Source: an uncultured Kiritimatiellota bacterium
GTDB lineage: Bacteria > Verrucomicrobiota > Kiritimatiellia > RFP12 > DVOR01
Reading direction: 5' to 3'
NCBI GenBank assembly: GCA_944389945.1
Contig: CALXOF010000015.1
Location: 1-54,424, forward strand
Length of the DNA: 54,424 nt
The position numbers were made by a program, and so were the translations under genes. Below the pieces are notes generated by a model. That model searched no databases. It was not told where the DNA came from and saw only the letters and a program-made list of their open reading frames with translations. How positions within the stretch are numbered: position 1 is the first letter of the stretch; the number at the start of each line of letters is the position of its first letter. This document shows, in pieces, positions 17,410 to 26,053 of the stretch.

Positions 17410-18492
17410 TCAATCTCCAAGTGCGGCGTGGATGCGCTGTTCGAGGTCTGCGGCCTCCAAAGGCTCCAAAACGGGGTCCAGGTCGCCCTCCATCACGCGG
17501 TCAAGCGCGTAGAGCGTGAGGCCGATACGGTGGTCGGTCAAGCGGTTTTGCGGGAAGTTGTAGGTGCGGATGCGCTGGGAACGGTCGCCCGAGCCGCGGA
17601 GCGTCAGGCGGGTGGCCCCGGCGGCGGCCTCGGCGGCCTGGCGGCGGGTATCGAGGATGCGCGCTTTGAGGACGGCCAGGGCCTTCTCTTTGTTGCGGTG
17701 CTGACTGCGTTCGTCTTGGCATTGCGCCACGAGGCCCGTGGGCAGGTGCGTGATGCGAACGGCGGAGTAGGTGGTGTTGACGCCCTGGCCGCCGTGGCCG
17801 CCCGCGCAGAAGATGTCGATGCGCAGCTCGCTCTCCGGAATCTCCAGACCATCCTCTGCGTCGGCCGCGGGCAGGACGATGACGGTGGCCGCCGAGGTGT
17901 GGATACGCCCCTGCGACTCGGTCACCGGGACGCGCTGGACGCGGTGTCCGCCACTCTCAAAGCGGAGCCGCCCATAGGGCCGTTCCCCGCCCGAGACGGA
18001 GAGGACAATTTCCTTGAAACCGCCCAACTCGCTGGGCGACTGGTCCATCACCGTGATGGAGAAACCATGCGCCTCTGCCCAGCGCGCATACATTCTATAG
18101 AGATCCCCGGCGAAGAGCGCAGCCTCCTCGCCGCCCGTGCCGGCACGGATTTCGACCATCGCGTCACGTGCGTCCAACGGGTCCTCCGGCAGGAGGGCAT
18201 GGAGCAGACGCCGCTCGGCCTCCGGGGTCTCCGCCGCGACGCGGTCGAGTTCCTCTTGGGCCAATTCCGCCATCTCCGGGTCCGCCGCCATTGCGCGGGC
18301 GGTCTCGGCGTCGTCTTGCAGACGGAAATATTCTTCAGAGGCCGCTGCGAGTCTCCGCAGGGCCGTCAGCTTGCGCAGTTCGGTCTTGCACCGGGCGCGG
18401 TCCGCCGCGACGGCGGGGTCGGCCAATGCCGCCTCCACTTGGGGAAGCGCGGACAGGCGCGCGGCGATTTGCTCACGGTCGATTAGGGGCAT
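17410..18492 (-). CDS. prfA: Peptide chain release factor 1
   Basis: A 360-residue class I release factor that ends translation at UAA and UAG. The GGQ motif is in GGHGGQGVNTT and the codon-reading PxT motif is PVT in RVPVTESQGRIHTSAAT; PxT marks RF1 rather than RF2 (SPF). The start at MPLIDREQ (18492) gives the normal length; a longer frame would run back into the terminator behind rpmE. The rpmE-prfA order is common in bacteria. It is followed directly by the djlA-like gene. Confidence 0.95.
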   Translation of the reverse strand: MPLIDREQIAARLSALPQVEAALADPAVAADRARCKTELRKLTALRRLAAASEEYFRLQDDAETARAMAADPEMAELAQEELDRVAAETPEAERRLLHALLPEDPLDARDAMVEIRAGTGGEEAALFAGDLYRMYARWAEAHGFSITVMDQSPSELGGFKEIVLSVSGGERPYGRLRFESGGHRVQRVPVTESQGRIHTSAATVIVLPAADAEDGLEIPESELRIDIFCAGGHGGQGVNTTYSAVRITHLPTGLVAQCQDERSQHRNKEKALAVLKARILDTRRQAAEAAAGATRLTLRGSGDRSQRIRTYNFPQNRLTDHRIGLTLYALDRVMEGDLDPVLEPLEAADLEQRIHAALGD

Positions 18493-18508
18493 GGCGGGGC
18501 GATTTGAC

Positions 18509-18547
18509 AAAAAGGCCGGCGAGGCCATGGGCCCGGCCGGTCTTTTT
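18509..18547. terminator. Terminator between rpmE and prfA
   Basis: AAAAAGGCCGG and CCGGTCTTTTT form an almost perfect stem around an inner GGCC/GGCC pairing, with A- and T-runs at either side. It would end rpmE transcripts and may let part of the signal pass to prfA. Confidence 0.65.
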
Positions 18548-18564
18548 GCGGGGCTGGCCGCGGC

Positions 18565-18765
18565 TTACTTCTTGCCGTAGCGCTGCATGAACTTGTCGAT
18601 GCGGCCCTCGGTGTCCATCACCGTCTTCTTGCCCGTGTAGTACGGGTGGCAGGCGGAGCAAACGTTGCAGGTCATAGCCTTGACGGTGGAACGGGTGTGG
18701 ATGACGTTCCCGCAGGCGCAGGTGATCGTCGCGTCCTCGTACTTCGGGTGAATATCCTTCTTCAT
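18565..18765 (-). CDS. rpmE: 50S ribosomal protein L31
   Basis: A 66-residue ribosomal protein. It is the zinc-binding form: CAC at 16-18 and [14 protein letters not shown] supply the cysteines, and the ending [13 protein letters not shown] is typical. The start at MKKDIHPKY is chosen from family length; GAAAGG lies upstream at slightly long spacing. A TGGTATCCT promoter lies about 40 bases before it. Zinc-free paralogues replace this form when zinc is scarce in some bacteria; none is seen here. Confidence 0.95.
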   Translation of the reverse strand: MKKDIHPKYEDATITCACGNVIHTRSTVKAMTCNVCSACHPYYTGKKTVMDTEGRIDKFMQRYGKK

Positions 18766-18800
18766 GGTCGCAAAGCCTTTCAATCACAAAAAGTCACGCA

Positions 18801-18806
18801 AGGATA
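18801..18806 (-). promoter_or_regulatory. -10 box of rpmE
   Basis: Extended -10 TGGTATCCT on the minus strand, about 35 nt before the ATG. Confidence 0.45.
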
Positions 18807-18833
18807 CCACACTTGCGCGGCCACGTCAAGCGG

Positions 18834-19538
18834 TCATTCTTTCGGCAAGCGTAATCTGGGGTATTTGAGGTGCCACCGTTGGCGCGCCGGGACGGTGTGC
18901 GCCTCGGGCAGACGGAACTTGAAGCGCATTGCAATCAGCCGTATCAAGAGCACGAAGGCCGAGACCGCCAGAAAGCGCCAGAAATAGGCCAGGTCCGACT
19001 CCGGCATCCACTTGCGCATGGCCAGGAAGAGACCGCCGCCGAGCAACGAAGCCGTGGCATAGAAGTCGCTTCGCAACACCGCCGGGATGCGCATTGCCAG
19101 CACGTCGCGGATGACGCCGCCGCCCACCGCCGTCATCACGCCGCACAACACCACCGCCACCCAGCGGCACTCATACATCGCCGCCTTCTCGCACCCAATC
19201 GCCGTGAAGACCCCCAGACCCAACGCGTCGAGCACCGGGATGACGTTCCAGCGGTCGTTCAGTCGCGGCGCCACATAGAAGGAGATTCCGCCCACTAGCG
19301 CGCAGATGATGAGGTAACGGCTGTCCTGGAAGGCCGCCGCCGGCGTCGCGCCGATGAGTGCATCGCGCGTCAGGCCGCCGCCGATGCCCACCGCGCACGC
19401 CAGCACAATCACGCCAAAGAAATCCAACCGGCTCCGCCACCCGCGCAACGCGCCGGTGACTGCGAAGACGGCCGTGCCGAAAAGGTCCAACGCCAAAATG
19501 ATGGCATCGCGGTGCTCGGTGAGGAAGGTGAGTTCCAT
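18834..19538 (-). CDS. TRIC/UPF0126 (YadS/YicG-like) membrane channel
   Basis: A 234-residue membrane protein made of two repeated three-helix units. Each unit has the family glycine motif followed by RD: VGIGGGLTRDAL in the first and VGGGVIRDVL in the second. Bacterial members form trimeric cation channels; the ion and role are uncertain. The start at MELTFLTEH follows CGGGAG. A TGCTATCAT box about 30 bases upstream overlaps a divergent region shared with the thioredoxin promoter. Confidence 0.88.
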   Translation of the reverse strand: MELTFLTEHRDAIILALDLFGTAVFAVTGALRGWRSRLDFFGVIVLACAVGIGGGLTRDALIGATPAAAFQDSRYLIICALVGGISFYVAPRLNDRWNVIPVLDALGLGVFTAIGCEKAAMYECRWVAVVLCGVMTAVGGGVIRDVLAMRIPAVLRSDFYATASLLGGGLFLAMRKWMPESDLAYFWRFLAVSAFVLLIRLIAMRFKFRLPEAHTVPARQRWHLKYPRLRLPKE

Positions 19539-19568
19539 GGACGCTCCCGTTGCAAGTTCTTGCCTATT

Positions 19569-19574
19569 ATGATA
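19569..19574 (-). promoter_or_regulatory. -10 box of the TRIC-like gene
   Basis: TGCTATCAT on the minus strand, 22 bp from the oppositely directed -10 box of the thioredoxin gene. Confidence 0.5.
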
Positions 19575-19595
19575 GCACACGCCGCGCCGCTATGT

Positions 19596-19601
19596 TATAA
19601 T
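19596..19601 (+). promoter_or_regulatory. -10 box of the thioredoxin-LysM operon
   Basis: Extended -10 TGTTATAAT, with a leader of about 27 nt carrying GAGGA before the ATG. Confidence 0.6.
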
Positions 19602-19634
19602 GAAGGCGTTTCACCATCACGTGAGGAACCAACC

Positions 19635-19958
19635 ATGAACGTTGAGCATTTTGACGAACAGGCCTTCGAGGCCGCCACCGCTTCCGGCGTCGCGCTGGTC
19701 GACTTCTGGGCCACTTGGTGCGGCCCCTGCAAGATGCAGGGCGCAATCCTGGACAAGATGGAGCTCCCCGCCGACCTCGCCGGCAAGGTGCGCGTTGGCA
19801 AGGTGGATATCGATCAAGTCCCCACGCTCGCCGTCAAGTTCCAGGTGCAGACCATCCCCACGATGATTCTCTTCAAGGACGGCCAGCCCATCGACCGCAT
19901 GGTCGGCGTCACCCGCGCCGATGTCCTCATCCAGAAGCTTGAGCAGGCCGCGCTGTGA
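19635..19958 (+). CDS. Thioredoxin
   Basis: A 107-residue thioredoxin with the canonical active site WCGPCK preceded by VDFWATWCGPC, and the cis-proline in VQTIPTMILF. It reduces protein disulfides in the cytosol; there is no signal peptide. The longer open frame to 19512 is rejected because the promoter and ribosome site lie just before 19635. Its stop overlaps the next start by four bases (GTGA), so the two genes are translationally coupled. Confidence 0.93.
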   Translation: MNVEHFDEQAFEAATASGVALVDFWATWCGPCKMQGAILDKMELPADLAGKVRVGKVDIDQVPTLAVKFQVQTIPTMILFKDGQPIDRMVGVTRADVLIQKLEQAAL

Positions 19959-20494
19959 AAGGTGCGCTCCTTCTGACTCTGGCCTTGCTTGTCGCGGCGC
20001 CTGGCCTGGCCCAGCGCGCCGTGGCCCAGCAACAGCAGATCCTTCGCGAGCTTCAGCTCTCCGTCCAGCGCCTCGCCGCGCGCATTGACGCCGTCGAACA
20101 GCGCCAGAACAACCTCTCCACCCGACTCGCCGCAATCGAGCGTGGCTCCGGTGATTCCGACCTCGCCACCAAGGACGAGGTTGCCGCCCTCCGCGCCGAC
20201 CTCGCCGCTCTTCGTTCCTCGCAGGAGGCCATGCGCGGCGAGATCGTCAACGACCTCTCCGGTCGCATGGCCAAGCTCTCTGAGCGCCAGGCTAGAGCCG
20301 CCGAGGCCGCCGCCAAGGCCGCGGCCGCACAATCCCGCGGCTCTGGCTACAGCCACGTGGTTGAGTCCGGGCAGACCCTCTCGGCCATTGCTCTGGCCTA
20401 CGGTGTCTCTGTTCGCGCCATTATGCGGGCCAACAAGATTACCGACCCCTCCAAACTCCAGGTCGGGCAAAAACTCTTCATTCCCGACCCTTGA
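19955..20494 (+). CDS. Exported coiled-coil protein with C-terminal LysM domain
   Basis: A 179-residue protein. Residues 1-24 are a signal peptide (LLLTLALLVAAPGLAQ), 25-125 a predicted coiled coil with heptads (ILRELQLSVQRLAARIDAVE, KDEVAALRADLAALRSS), and 130-178 a LysM domain (SHVVESGQTLSAIALAYGV ... LQVGQKLFIP) that binds peptidoglycan. It starts with GTG overlapping the thioredoxin stop. The layout resembles periplasmic scaffolds that hold envelope proteins at the wall; no specific partner is evident. Confidence 0.8.
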   Translation: MKGALLLTLALLVAAPGLAQRAVAQQQQILRELQLSVQRLAARIDAVEQRQNNLSTRLAAIERGSGDSDLATKDEVAALRADLAALRSSQEAMRGEIVNDLSGRMAKLSERQARAAEAAAKAAAAQSRGSGYSHVVESGQTLSAIALAYGVSVRAIMRANKITDPSKLQVGQKLFIPDP

Positions 20495-20504
20495 GGATAA
20501 CAGA

Positions 20505-20539
20505 GGGCGAGGCGGCCAGGCCGCCCCGCCCATTTTTTT
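20505..20539 (+). terminator. Terminator of the thioredoxin-LysM operon
   Basis: GGGCG, a bulged A, GGCGGCC, loop A, GGCCGCC, a bulged C, CGCCC, then seven T. A strong intrinsic terminator. Confidence 0.9.
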
Positions 20540-20588
20540 GTGCTTCGTTTCACCCTTTGCGTTAGGATTCCGTTAGCAGGAGATTAGC

Positions 20589-22322
20589 ATGGACACCCTT
20601 CTGGCCGCCATCGAACAATTCACTGTCATTGAGGGCGCCGGTGCCGCCGCCATCGTTGCCTGTCTCATTGGTGGCTTGGGCATCTTTTTGCTAGGCATGC
20701 AACAGATTTCCGAGGGTCTCCAGGGCGTCGCCGGGCCGCGCATGCGCAAGGTCGTGGCCGCCGCCACCACCAACCGCTTCGCCGGCGTCGCCACGGGTAC
20801 CATCGTCACCGCCATCATCCAGAGTTCCTCCGTCACCACGGTCATGGTGGTGGGCATGGTGACCAGCGGCATCATGACGCTCTTGCAGGCCATTAACGTG
20901 ATCATCGGTGCCAACATCGGTACCACTGTCACCGCGTGGTTGGTGGCCGTCTTCCCGAAGGTCGGTGTCACCGCCATCATGTCCATCATCGGTGTTGCCG
21001 CCATCCTCTACCTCTTTGCCACCCGCGAACGCTGGAAGTTTATCGGCCTCATCCTCTTGGGCTTGGGCCTCATCTTCTTTGGCCTCGAACTCATGAGCGG
21101 CGCCCTCTCCCCCATTTCTGAATCCCAGGGTATGCGCGACGCCATGGCCCTCTTCTCCGCCACCGGCGCGGACGGCGCCTTCTCCGTCATTGGCATGCTC
21201 AAGTGCATCCTCGTCGGCGCCGTCGCTACGGCCATCGTCCAGAGCTCCTCCGCCACCACCGGTATCGCCATCATCCTCGTGGCCAATGGCGCCATCGACT
21301 TCAACACCGCCGCCTGCCTGGTCCTGGGCATGAACATCGGCACCACCGTCACCGCCTGGCTGGCCGCCCTCAAGGCCCCCACCAACGCCCGCCGCGCCGC
21401 CCTCGCCCACTCCCTCTTCAACGTCATTGGCGTCCTCATCATGGCGCCCCTCTTCCCCTTCGTCCTCCCCCTCGCCGTCCGTGTCTTCCATATCGACACG
21501 ATGGGCCCCGAGCAGCTCACCTTTGCCGTCGCCGGCGTCCACACGGCCTTCAACGCCATCAACACCTGTATCTTCCTCCCCTTCACCCGCCCCTACGCCT
21601 GGCTCATTGAGCACATTATCCCCGATCCCAAGGTTCGCGAGCTCCCCCGCCTCGCCCTCCTCAACCCCCTCAAGGTCGCCCCCGTCGTCGCCGTCGAACA
21701 GGCCCGCAAAGAGGTCGAGCACATGGCCAACCGCTGCGCCCAGCTCCTTGCCGACTTCCGCCTCGTCCTCTCTGGCAAGACCAACGAAACCCTTGAGAAC
21801 GACATCTTCCACCGCGAAGAGGAGCTCGACGTCATCCAGCACGAAGTCTCCGCCTTCCTCGGCCAAATCATGTCCACCAACCTCCCCGCCGACGTCGCCT
21901 ATCGCTCCCGTATGCTCCTGCGCGTCGCCGACGAATACGAATCCGTTTCCGACGAAGTCGCCGCCCTCCTCAAGCAATTCATCCGCATTCGCCGCAGCAA
22001 GATGAAGCTCTCCGACCGTGGCCGCCAGGCCCTTCTCGGCCTCCACGACCTCTGTGCCTCCTTCGCCGCCACCGTCACCGAATCCTTCCTCCAAGGCAAG
22101 GCCCACGCCTCCGACGTCCTCGCTGATATGTACCCCGACGCCGCCGGCATCTCCGCCCGCGTCAAGGAAATCCGCAAAGACCAAATGCTTCGCCTCGCCG
22201 AACACGACCCCACCATCGACCCCCTCTGCGTCGTCATCGTCCTCGACGTCCTCAACATCTACCGCCGCCTCAAGGAAGACTGCCTCAACATCGGCGAAGC
22301 CATGCTCGACGAGGCCCGTTGA
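20589..22322 (+). CDS. Na/Pi cotransporter family protein (NptA/YjbB-like)
   Basis: A 577-residue inner-membrane transporter. Two inverted repeats each carry the QSSS signature: IIQSSSVTTVMVVG and IVQSSSATTGIAI, with paired GxNIGTTVTAWL motifs (IGANIGTTVTAWL and LGMNIGTTVTAWL). About nine membrane segments lie in residues 15-345. The C-terminal part, about 375-570, is helical and PhoU-like (EELDVIQHEVSAFLGQIM). Bacterial members move phosphate, often outward. An AGGAG site precedes the ATG; a tight terminator follows the stop, so it is a single-gene unit. Confidence 0.9.
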   Translation: MDTLLAAIEQFTVIEGAGAAAIVACLIGGLGIFLLGMQQISEGLQGVAGPRMRKVVAAATTNRFAGVATGTIVTAIIQSSSVTTVMVVGMVTSGIMTLLQAINVIIGANIGTTVTAWLVAVFPKVGVTAIMSIIGVAAILYLFATRERWKFIGLILLGLGLIFFGLELMSGALSPISESQGMRDAMALFSATGADGAFSVIGMLKCILVGAVATAIVQSSSATTGIAIILVANGAIDFNTAACLVLGMNIGTTVTAWLAALKAPTNARRAALAHSLFNVIGVLIMAPLFPFVLPLAVRVFHIDTMGPEQLTFAVAGVHTAFNAINTCIFLPFTRPYAWLIEHIIPDPKVRELPRLALLNPLKVAPVVAVEQARKEVEHMANRCAQLLADFRLVLSGKTNETLENDIFHREEELDVIQHEVSAFLGQIMSTNLPADVAYRSRMLLRVADEYESVSDEVAALLKQFIRIRRSKMKLSDRGRQALLGLHDLCASFAATVTESFLQGKAHASDVLADMYPDAAGISARVKEIRKDQMLRLAEHDPTIDPLCVVIVLDVLNIYRRLKEDCLNIGEAMLDEAR

Positions 22323-22346
22323 TTCTCTCTCCATCTCTCTCCCCAA

Positions 22347-22371
22347 GCCGCCGGCCCCCGGCGGCTTTTTT
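22347..22371 (+). terminator. Terminator of the Na/Pi cotransporter gene
   Basis: GCCGCCGG-CCC-CCGGCGGC followed by six T: a strong intrinsic terminator 25 nt after the stop. Confidence 0.9.
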
Positions 22372-22397
22372 GTCTCCGCTTCCCGCTCCCACCGCCC

Positions 22398-22527
22398 CCC
22401 TTTAAGGGGCCTCTCTGAGACCCTATAGGGGTCCAAGGTCAACCACTATAGTGGTCGAGGGTGAGACCCTATAGTGGTCCGACCCGAAACCCTTAAGGGT
22501 CCAGAAAACACCCTTCGGCCCCCCTCT
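22398..22527 (+). repeat. 23-bp-phased palindromic element, copy 2
   Basis: Palindrome centres are at 22425.5 (CTATAG), 22448.5 (ACCACTATAGTGGT, 22442-22455), 22471.5 (CTATAG) and 22494.5 (CCCTTAAGGG), again exactly 23 bp apart. Same orientation as copy 3 and inverted relative to copy 1, which it matches almost base for base through the four units. The right end reads GGGTCCAGAAAACACCC and then C-rich sequence, so its hairpin is weaker than in the other copies. Confidence 0.85.
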
Positions 22528-22763
22528 CCGCCCCCTTGACCGCTTCATCGTTCATGGTAAGGCGAAGACTGGAAACAACGGTAAATACGAAGAAAAATGA
22601 CAGAGTTGTGAAATTTTTGCATTCCCCTGTCACATCTACACCATCCAATCGTAAGACAAAGTAAAAGGCGGCATTCTCTCTTCGAGAAAAGCTCCTTTTG
22701 ACTGCGTTTCATCATTGTGTGTCACCCTGGCGCGGACGAGCCCCAACCTCGTCCGCGCTTTTT
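22528..22763 (+). ncRNA. Candidate small RNA ending in an orphan terminator
   Basis: A 230-base stretch poorer in GC than its surroundings with no credible open frame, ending in a strong plus-strand terminator (22730-22763). The upstream gene already has its own terminator at 22347, so this one should belong to a separate transcript. Visible parts are a TTCTC-TCTTC-GAGAA hairpin (about 22675-22688) and a single-stranded-looking CTCCTTTT at 22692-22699, complementary to the AAAGGAG ribosome sites common in this window. I cannot place a promoter with confidence and recognise no known RNA family. Confidence 0.4.
22730..22763 (+). terminator. Orphan intrinsic terminator
   Basis: GCGCGGACGAG (22730-22740), loop CCCCAAC, CTCGTCCGCGC (22748-22758), then TTTTT. 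Perfect 11-bp stem; the T-run is only on the plus strand, so it ends a plus-strand transcript. Confidence 0.9.
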
Positions 22764-22840
22764 CTCTGTCTGTGGAGATAGCGCACACTGAACCGTCGCG
22801 GCCCTTGCTGTCTTAAAGCAGTAGGGGCCAGGGAAGTTCT

Positions 22841-22935
22841 CCGCGAAGACGATTTGGCGTGGAAACCCTACGGGCTCCGTCGCCACCGTTGGTCGCGACG
22901 CCCTTGGGATTTCCACGTTATCGCGCCCCTAACGA
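22841..22935 (-). repeat. Module D repeat, copy 2 (inverted)
   Basis: Read on the minus strand it matches 1424-1525 and 49516-49612: GCGCGATAACGTGGAAATCC at one end, GGGTTTCCACGCC at the other, and the tail AATCGTCTTCGCGGAGAACT. The inverted-repeat ends are kept, with a few substitutions inside. Confidence 0.75.
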
Positions 22936-23003
22936 GACGCTTAAAGGAAATTTAGAAGTTTGGAAGCTTGCTGGCTTGGAAGTTTGGCCCTGGCCTCGCC
23001 TGT

Positions 23004-23072
23004 CGCGCGCTTGCCGTGCGTTCCGTTCTCTGTTCTCCGTTCTCCGTTTTCCGGGGCGGCGCAAGCCGCCCT
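23004..23072 (-). repeat. Module C repeat (inverted)
   Basis: TTCCGTTCTCTGTTCTCCG repeats and then GGGGCGGC-GCAA-GCCGCCC. It ends 14 bases before the -10 box of the metallophosphoesterase gene. Confidence 0.65.
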
Positions 23073-23086
23073 CTTGGTGGCTTTGC

Positions 23087-23092
23087 TATAAT
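23087..23092 (+). promoter_or_regulatory. -10 box of the metallophosphoesterase operon (leaderless)
   Basis: Extended -10 TGCTATAAT ending 6 nt before the ATG at 23099; the intervening GGGAGC is too close for a normal ribosome site and would not be transcribed. Confidence 0.7.
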
Positions 23093-23098
23093 GGGAGC

Positions 23099-23794
23099 AT
23101 GATCTGGGTGACCGGGGACAAGCATGGCGAGTTTGAGGAGGTGGCGGCGTTTTGCCGTCGCGAGGGGACGTCGCGTGCAGATACATTGATTGTCTTGGGG
23201 GACACCGGGATCAACTATTATGGGGATGCGCGGGCAACGGCGCTGAAGCAGCATCTGGCGCAGTATCCACTCACTTTCTTTTGCGTGCATGGCAATCACG
23301 AGGCGCGTCCGGAACGGGTGCGTGGCTATGAGCGGCGCGCGGCCTTTGGCGGCGAGGTGTGGGTGGATCCGCGTTACCCGAATCAACTTTTCCCCGTGGA
23401 TGGCGCGATTTACGACCTCGGTGGGAAGCGGACGTTGGTTGTCGGCGGGGCCTATTCCGCGGACAAGTTCCAGCGTTTGCTCAACCATTGGGCGTGGTTC
23501 GAGGACGAGCAGCCCTCGGACGCCATCAAGGCGCGCGTGGAGGCGGCGTTGGATTCTGTGGGATGGCAGGTGGACGCGGTGCTCTCGCATACGTGCCCGG
23601 AGGGGATGTTGCCGCCGGGCCGCAAGGCGGCGTGGGAGCAACGCTTCGGCGCCATCGATTGGTCGACGGAGCAGTGGCTAGAGGGGCTTCGCGAGCGGCT
23701 CGCGTTCCGTCGGTGGTATGTGGGGCATTACCACGTGGATTATGGGGTGGGGGATTTCGTCTTTCTTTACCATCAGTTCATTCCCTTCGCATGA
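23099..23794 (+). CDS. Metallophosphoesterase
   Basis: A 231-residue calcineurin-like phosphoesterase. Metal ligands are visible in order: GDKHGEF (in place of the usual GDxHG), VLGDTG for the GD motif, HGNHEARP for GNHE, SHTCPEG and the final GHYHVD. Substrate unknown; relatives act on nucleotides, phosphoproteins or RNA caps. The start is fixed by the promoter: TATAAT ends 6 nt upstream and longer frames run through repeat sequence. EttA follows 12 bases after the stop, so the genes share a transcript. Confidence 0.85.
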   Translation: MIWVTGDKHGEFEEVAAFCRREGTSRADTLIVLGDTGINYYGDARATALKQHLAQYPLTFFCVHGNHEARPERVRGYERRAAFGGEVWVDPRYPNQLFPVDGAIYDLGGKRTLVVGGAYSADKFQRLLNHWAWFEDEQPSDAIKARVEAALDSVGWQVDAVLSHTCPEGMLPPGRKAAWEQRFGAIDWSTEQWLEGLRERLAFRRWYVGHYHVDYGVGDFVFLYHQFIPFA

Positions 23795-23806
23795 AAGGAG
23801 GCCAAC

Positions 23807-25462
23807 GTGGCCGGCGAGTATGTCTTCAACCTGCAGAACGTCACCAAGCACCATGAGAAGAAGGTCATCCTGGATGACGTGAACCTGGCCTTTTTCCATG
23901 GGGCGCACATCGGCGTGATCGGTGCGAACGGCGCGGGCAAGTCCTCGCTCCTCAAGATTTTGGCCGGGCTGGACAAGGACTACATGGGCACCTGCCAGGT
24001 GGCCAAGGGCGTGAAGGTGGGCTATCTGCCGCAGGAGCCGGAGCTTGACCCGGAGAAGACCGTGCAGGAGTGTGTCATGGAGGGTGTGGCCGGCGCCCAA
24101 GCCATGCTTGAGAAGTATGAGGACCTCTGTTGCCGTCTGGACGAGCCTGGGGCGGAGGAGGAGATGGCGCGCCTGCAGGAGATCATCGACGCCAATGACC
24201 TGTGGAATCTGGAGCACCAGGTGGAGCTGGCGATGGAGGCCCTGCGCTGCCCGGACCCGGATGCGTTGGCGGGGAAGCTTTCCGGCGGTGAGAAGCGCCG
24301 CGTGGCGATGTGCCGCCTGCTCATCTCCAATCCGGACGTGCTCCTGCTCGACGAGCCGACCAACCACTTGGACGCGGAGTCGGTGGCCTGGATCGAGGCC
24401 TTCCTGAAGAAGTTCAAGGGCACCCTTATTGTGGTGACGCACGACCGTTACTTCCTCAACAACGTCACCGAGTGGATTCTGGAGATGGACGCCGGGCGTA
24501 CCTATCCTTATAAGGGGAACTACGAGCAGTGGCTGGAGCAGAAGCAGGCCATGATGGCCGCCCAGGCCAAGCAGGCCGAGAGCCGCCGCAAGATGATTCA
24601 ACAGGAGCTCGAGTGGATTCACACCAACCCCTCCGGCCGCCGCGCCAAGGGCAAGGCCCGTCTGGCCCGCTATGAGGAACTCGTCTCCAAGCAGGTCGAC
24701 ACCCGCGAAGAGGAGCTCAAGATTCAGATTCCGCCGGGCCCGCGTCTGGGCAATCTGGTCGTCCGCGCCACCGACCTCTGCATGGCCTTCGGCGATCGTA
24801 TCCTCTTTGAGCACGTGAACTTCGACCTGCCGCGCGGCGGCATCGTGGGCGTGATTGGCGCGAACGGCGCGGGCAAGACGACCCTCTTCAAGCTCATCAC
24901 CGGCCAGCTCAAGCCCACCTCCGGCGAACTCCGCATTGGCGAGACCGTCGTGCTCAGTTACGTCGATCAGTCCCGCGAGGCGCTCGATCCCAACCACACC
25001 GTCTACGAGGAAATCACCGGTGGCGGCGACTTCGTGAACTTGGCTGGCAAGGGCCTCATGAACGGCCGCGCCTACTGCTCGCGCTTCAACCTGCGCGGCA
25101 CTGACCAACAGAAGAAGGTGGGCGTCCTCTCCGGCGGCGAGCGCAATCGCGTGCACCTGGCCAAACTCCTCCGCTCCGGCGGTAACCTCTTGCTCCTCGA
25201 CGAGCCCACCAACGACCTCGACGTCGGCACCCTCCGCTCTCTCGAAGAGGGCATCCAGGACTTCGGCGGTTGCGCCGTGGTCGTGAGCCACGACCGCTGG
25301 TTCCTCGACCGTATCGCCACCCACATCCTCGCCTTCGAGGGCGACTCCAAGGTGCGTTGGTTCGAGGGGTCCTATTCCGATTATCACGAGATGCGCCGCA
25401 AGGAACTCGGCGACGATGCCGATCGTCCTCACCGCATTAAGTTCCGTCCCGTCCACCACTAA
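23807..25462 (+). CDS. ettA: ABC-F ATPase, energy-dependent translational throttle EttA
   Basis: A 551-residue soluble protein with two ABC domains and no membrane part. Walker A motifs are GANGAGKSS and GANGAGKTT; signatures are [11 protein letters not shown] and [11 protein letters not shown]; Walker B motifs are [14 protein letters not shown] and [14 protein letters not shown]. The linker contains [18 protein letters not shown], the tRNA-interaction region, and the C-terminal [14 protein letters not shown] typical of EttA. It acts at the ribosomal E site and gates the first peptide bond according to ATP/ADP. It starts with GTG behind an ideal AAAGGAGG site. ispF follows after 29 bases. Confidence 0.93.
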   Translation: MAGEYVFNLQNVTKHHEKKVILDDVNLAFFHGAHIGVIGANGAGKSSLLKILAGLDKDYMGTCQVAKGVKVGYLPQEPELDPEKTVQECVMEGVAGAQAMLEKYEDLCCRLDEPGAEEEMARLQEIIDANDLWNLEHQVELAMEALRCPDPDALAGKLSGGEKRRVAMCRLLISNPDVLLLDEPTNHLDAESVAWIEAFLKKFKGTLIVVTHDRYFLNNVTEWILEMDAGRTYPYKGNYEQWLEQKQAMMAAQAKQAESRRKMIQQELEWIHTNPSGRRAKGKARLARYEELVSKQVDTREEELKIQIPPGPRLGNLVVRATDLCMAFGDRILFEHVNFDLPRGGIVGVIGANGAGKTTLFKLITGQLKPTSGELRIGETVVLSYVDQSREALDPNHTVYEEITGGGDFVNLAGKGLMNGRAYCSRFNLRGTDQQKKVGVLSGGERNRVHLAKLLRSGGNLLLLDEPTNDLDVGTLRSLEEGIQDFGGCAVVVSHDRWFLDRIATHILAFEGDSKVRWFEGSYSDYHEMRRKELGDDADRPHRIKFRPVHH

Positions 25463-25491
25463 GGGGCGAGCCAAGACGAAAGGAGTTTGCC

Positions 25492-25968
25492 ATGCGCATG
25501 GGCATTGGGTTTGACACGCACCGCCTGGTTGAGGGGCGGAAGCTCATTCTGGGCGGAGTGGACATTCCGCACGAGACCGGTCTGTTGGGCCACTCCGATG
25601 CGGACGTACTGACGCACGCTATCATGGACGCCCTGCTCGGGGCCATCGCCGATGGCGACATCGGACAGCACTTCCCCGACACCGACCCCAAGTGGGCCGG
25701 CGCCGACAGCATCGCCCTCCTGCGCGCCGTCGTTGCGCGCCTCGCCGACCAAGGCTGGCGCGTGGGCAACGTCGATGCCACCGTCCTGGCCGAGCGCCCC
25801 AAGCTGATGCCGCACCTCCCCGCCATGCGCGAACGCCTCGCCGCCGCCATGAACGTGGACGTGGGCGCGGTCTCGGTCAAGGCCACGACCGTCGAAGGCC
25901 TGGGTGCCATCGGCCGCCGCGAAGGCATCTCCGCCCTCGCCACCGCCACCGTCCTCCCGCTCTCCTAA
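25492..25968 (+). CDS. ispF: 2-C-methyl-D-erythritol 2,4-cyclodiphosphate synthase
   Basis: A 158-residue enzyme of the MEP route to isoprenoids. Zinc ligands are in FDTHRL (Asp8, His10) and [17 protein letters not shown]; the C-terminal [22 protein letters not shown] is the CDP-binding and catalytic end. An AAAGGAG site precedes the ATG. It is in line with ettA and may be read from the same promoter. No other MEP gene is in the window. Confidence 0.95.
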   Translation: MRMGIGFDTHRLVEGRKLILGGVDIPHETGLLGHSDADVLTHAIMDALLGAIADGDIGQHFPDTDPKWAGADSIALLRAVVARLADQGWRVGNVDATVLAERPKLMPHLPAMRERLAAAMNVDVGAVSVKATTVEGLGAIGRREGISALATATVLPLS

Positions 25969-26009
25969 CGTCTCTGCGAAAAAGAAGGGACACGGGGGCG
26001 GGGATGTGT

Positions 26010-26015
26010 TACAAT
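26010..26015 (+). promoter_or_regulatory. -10 box of pgk
   Basis: Extended -10 TGTTACAAT with a leader of about 32 nt containing GGGAAGGA before the ATG. Confidence 0.6.
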
Positions 26016-26053
26016 AGAAACGCTTTTCACCCCACAACAGGGAAGGACAGAAC

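Noticed and set aside
20691..22442. Minus-strand open frame of 583 codons
   Set aside because: Antisense to the Na/Pi cotransporter and runs into the palindromic element; no coding features.
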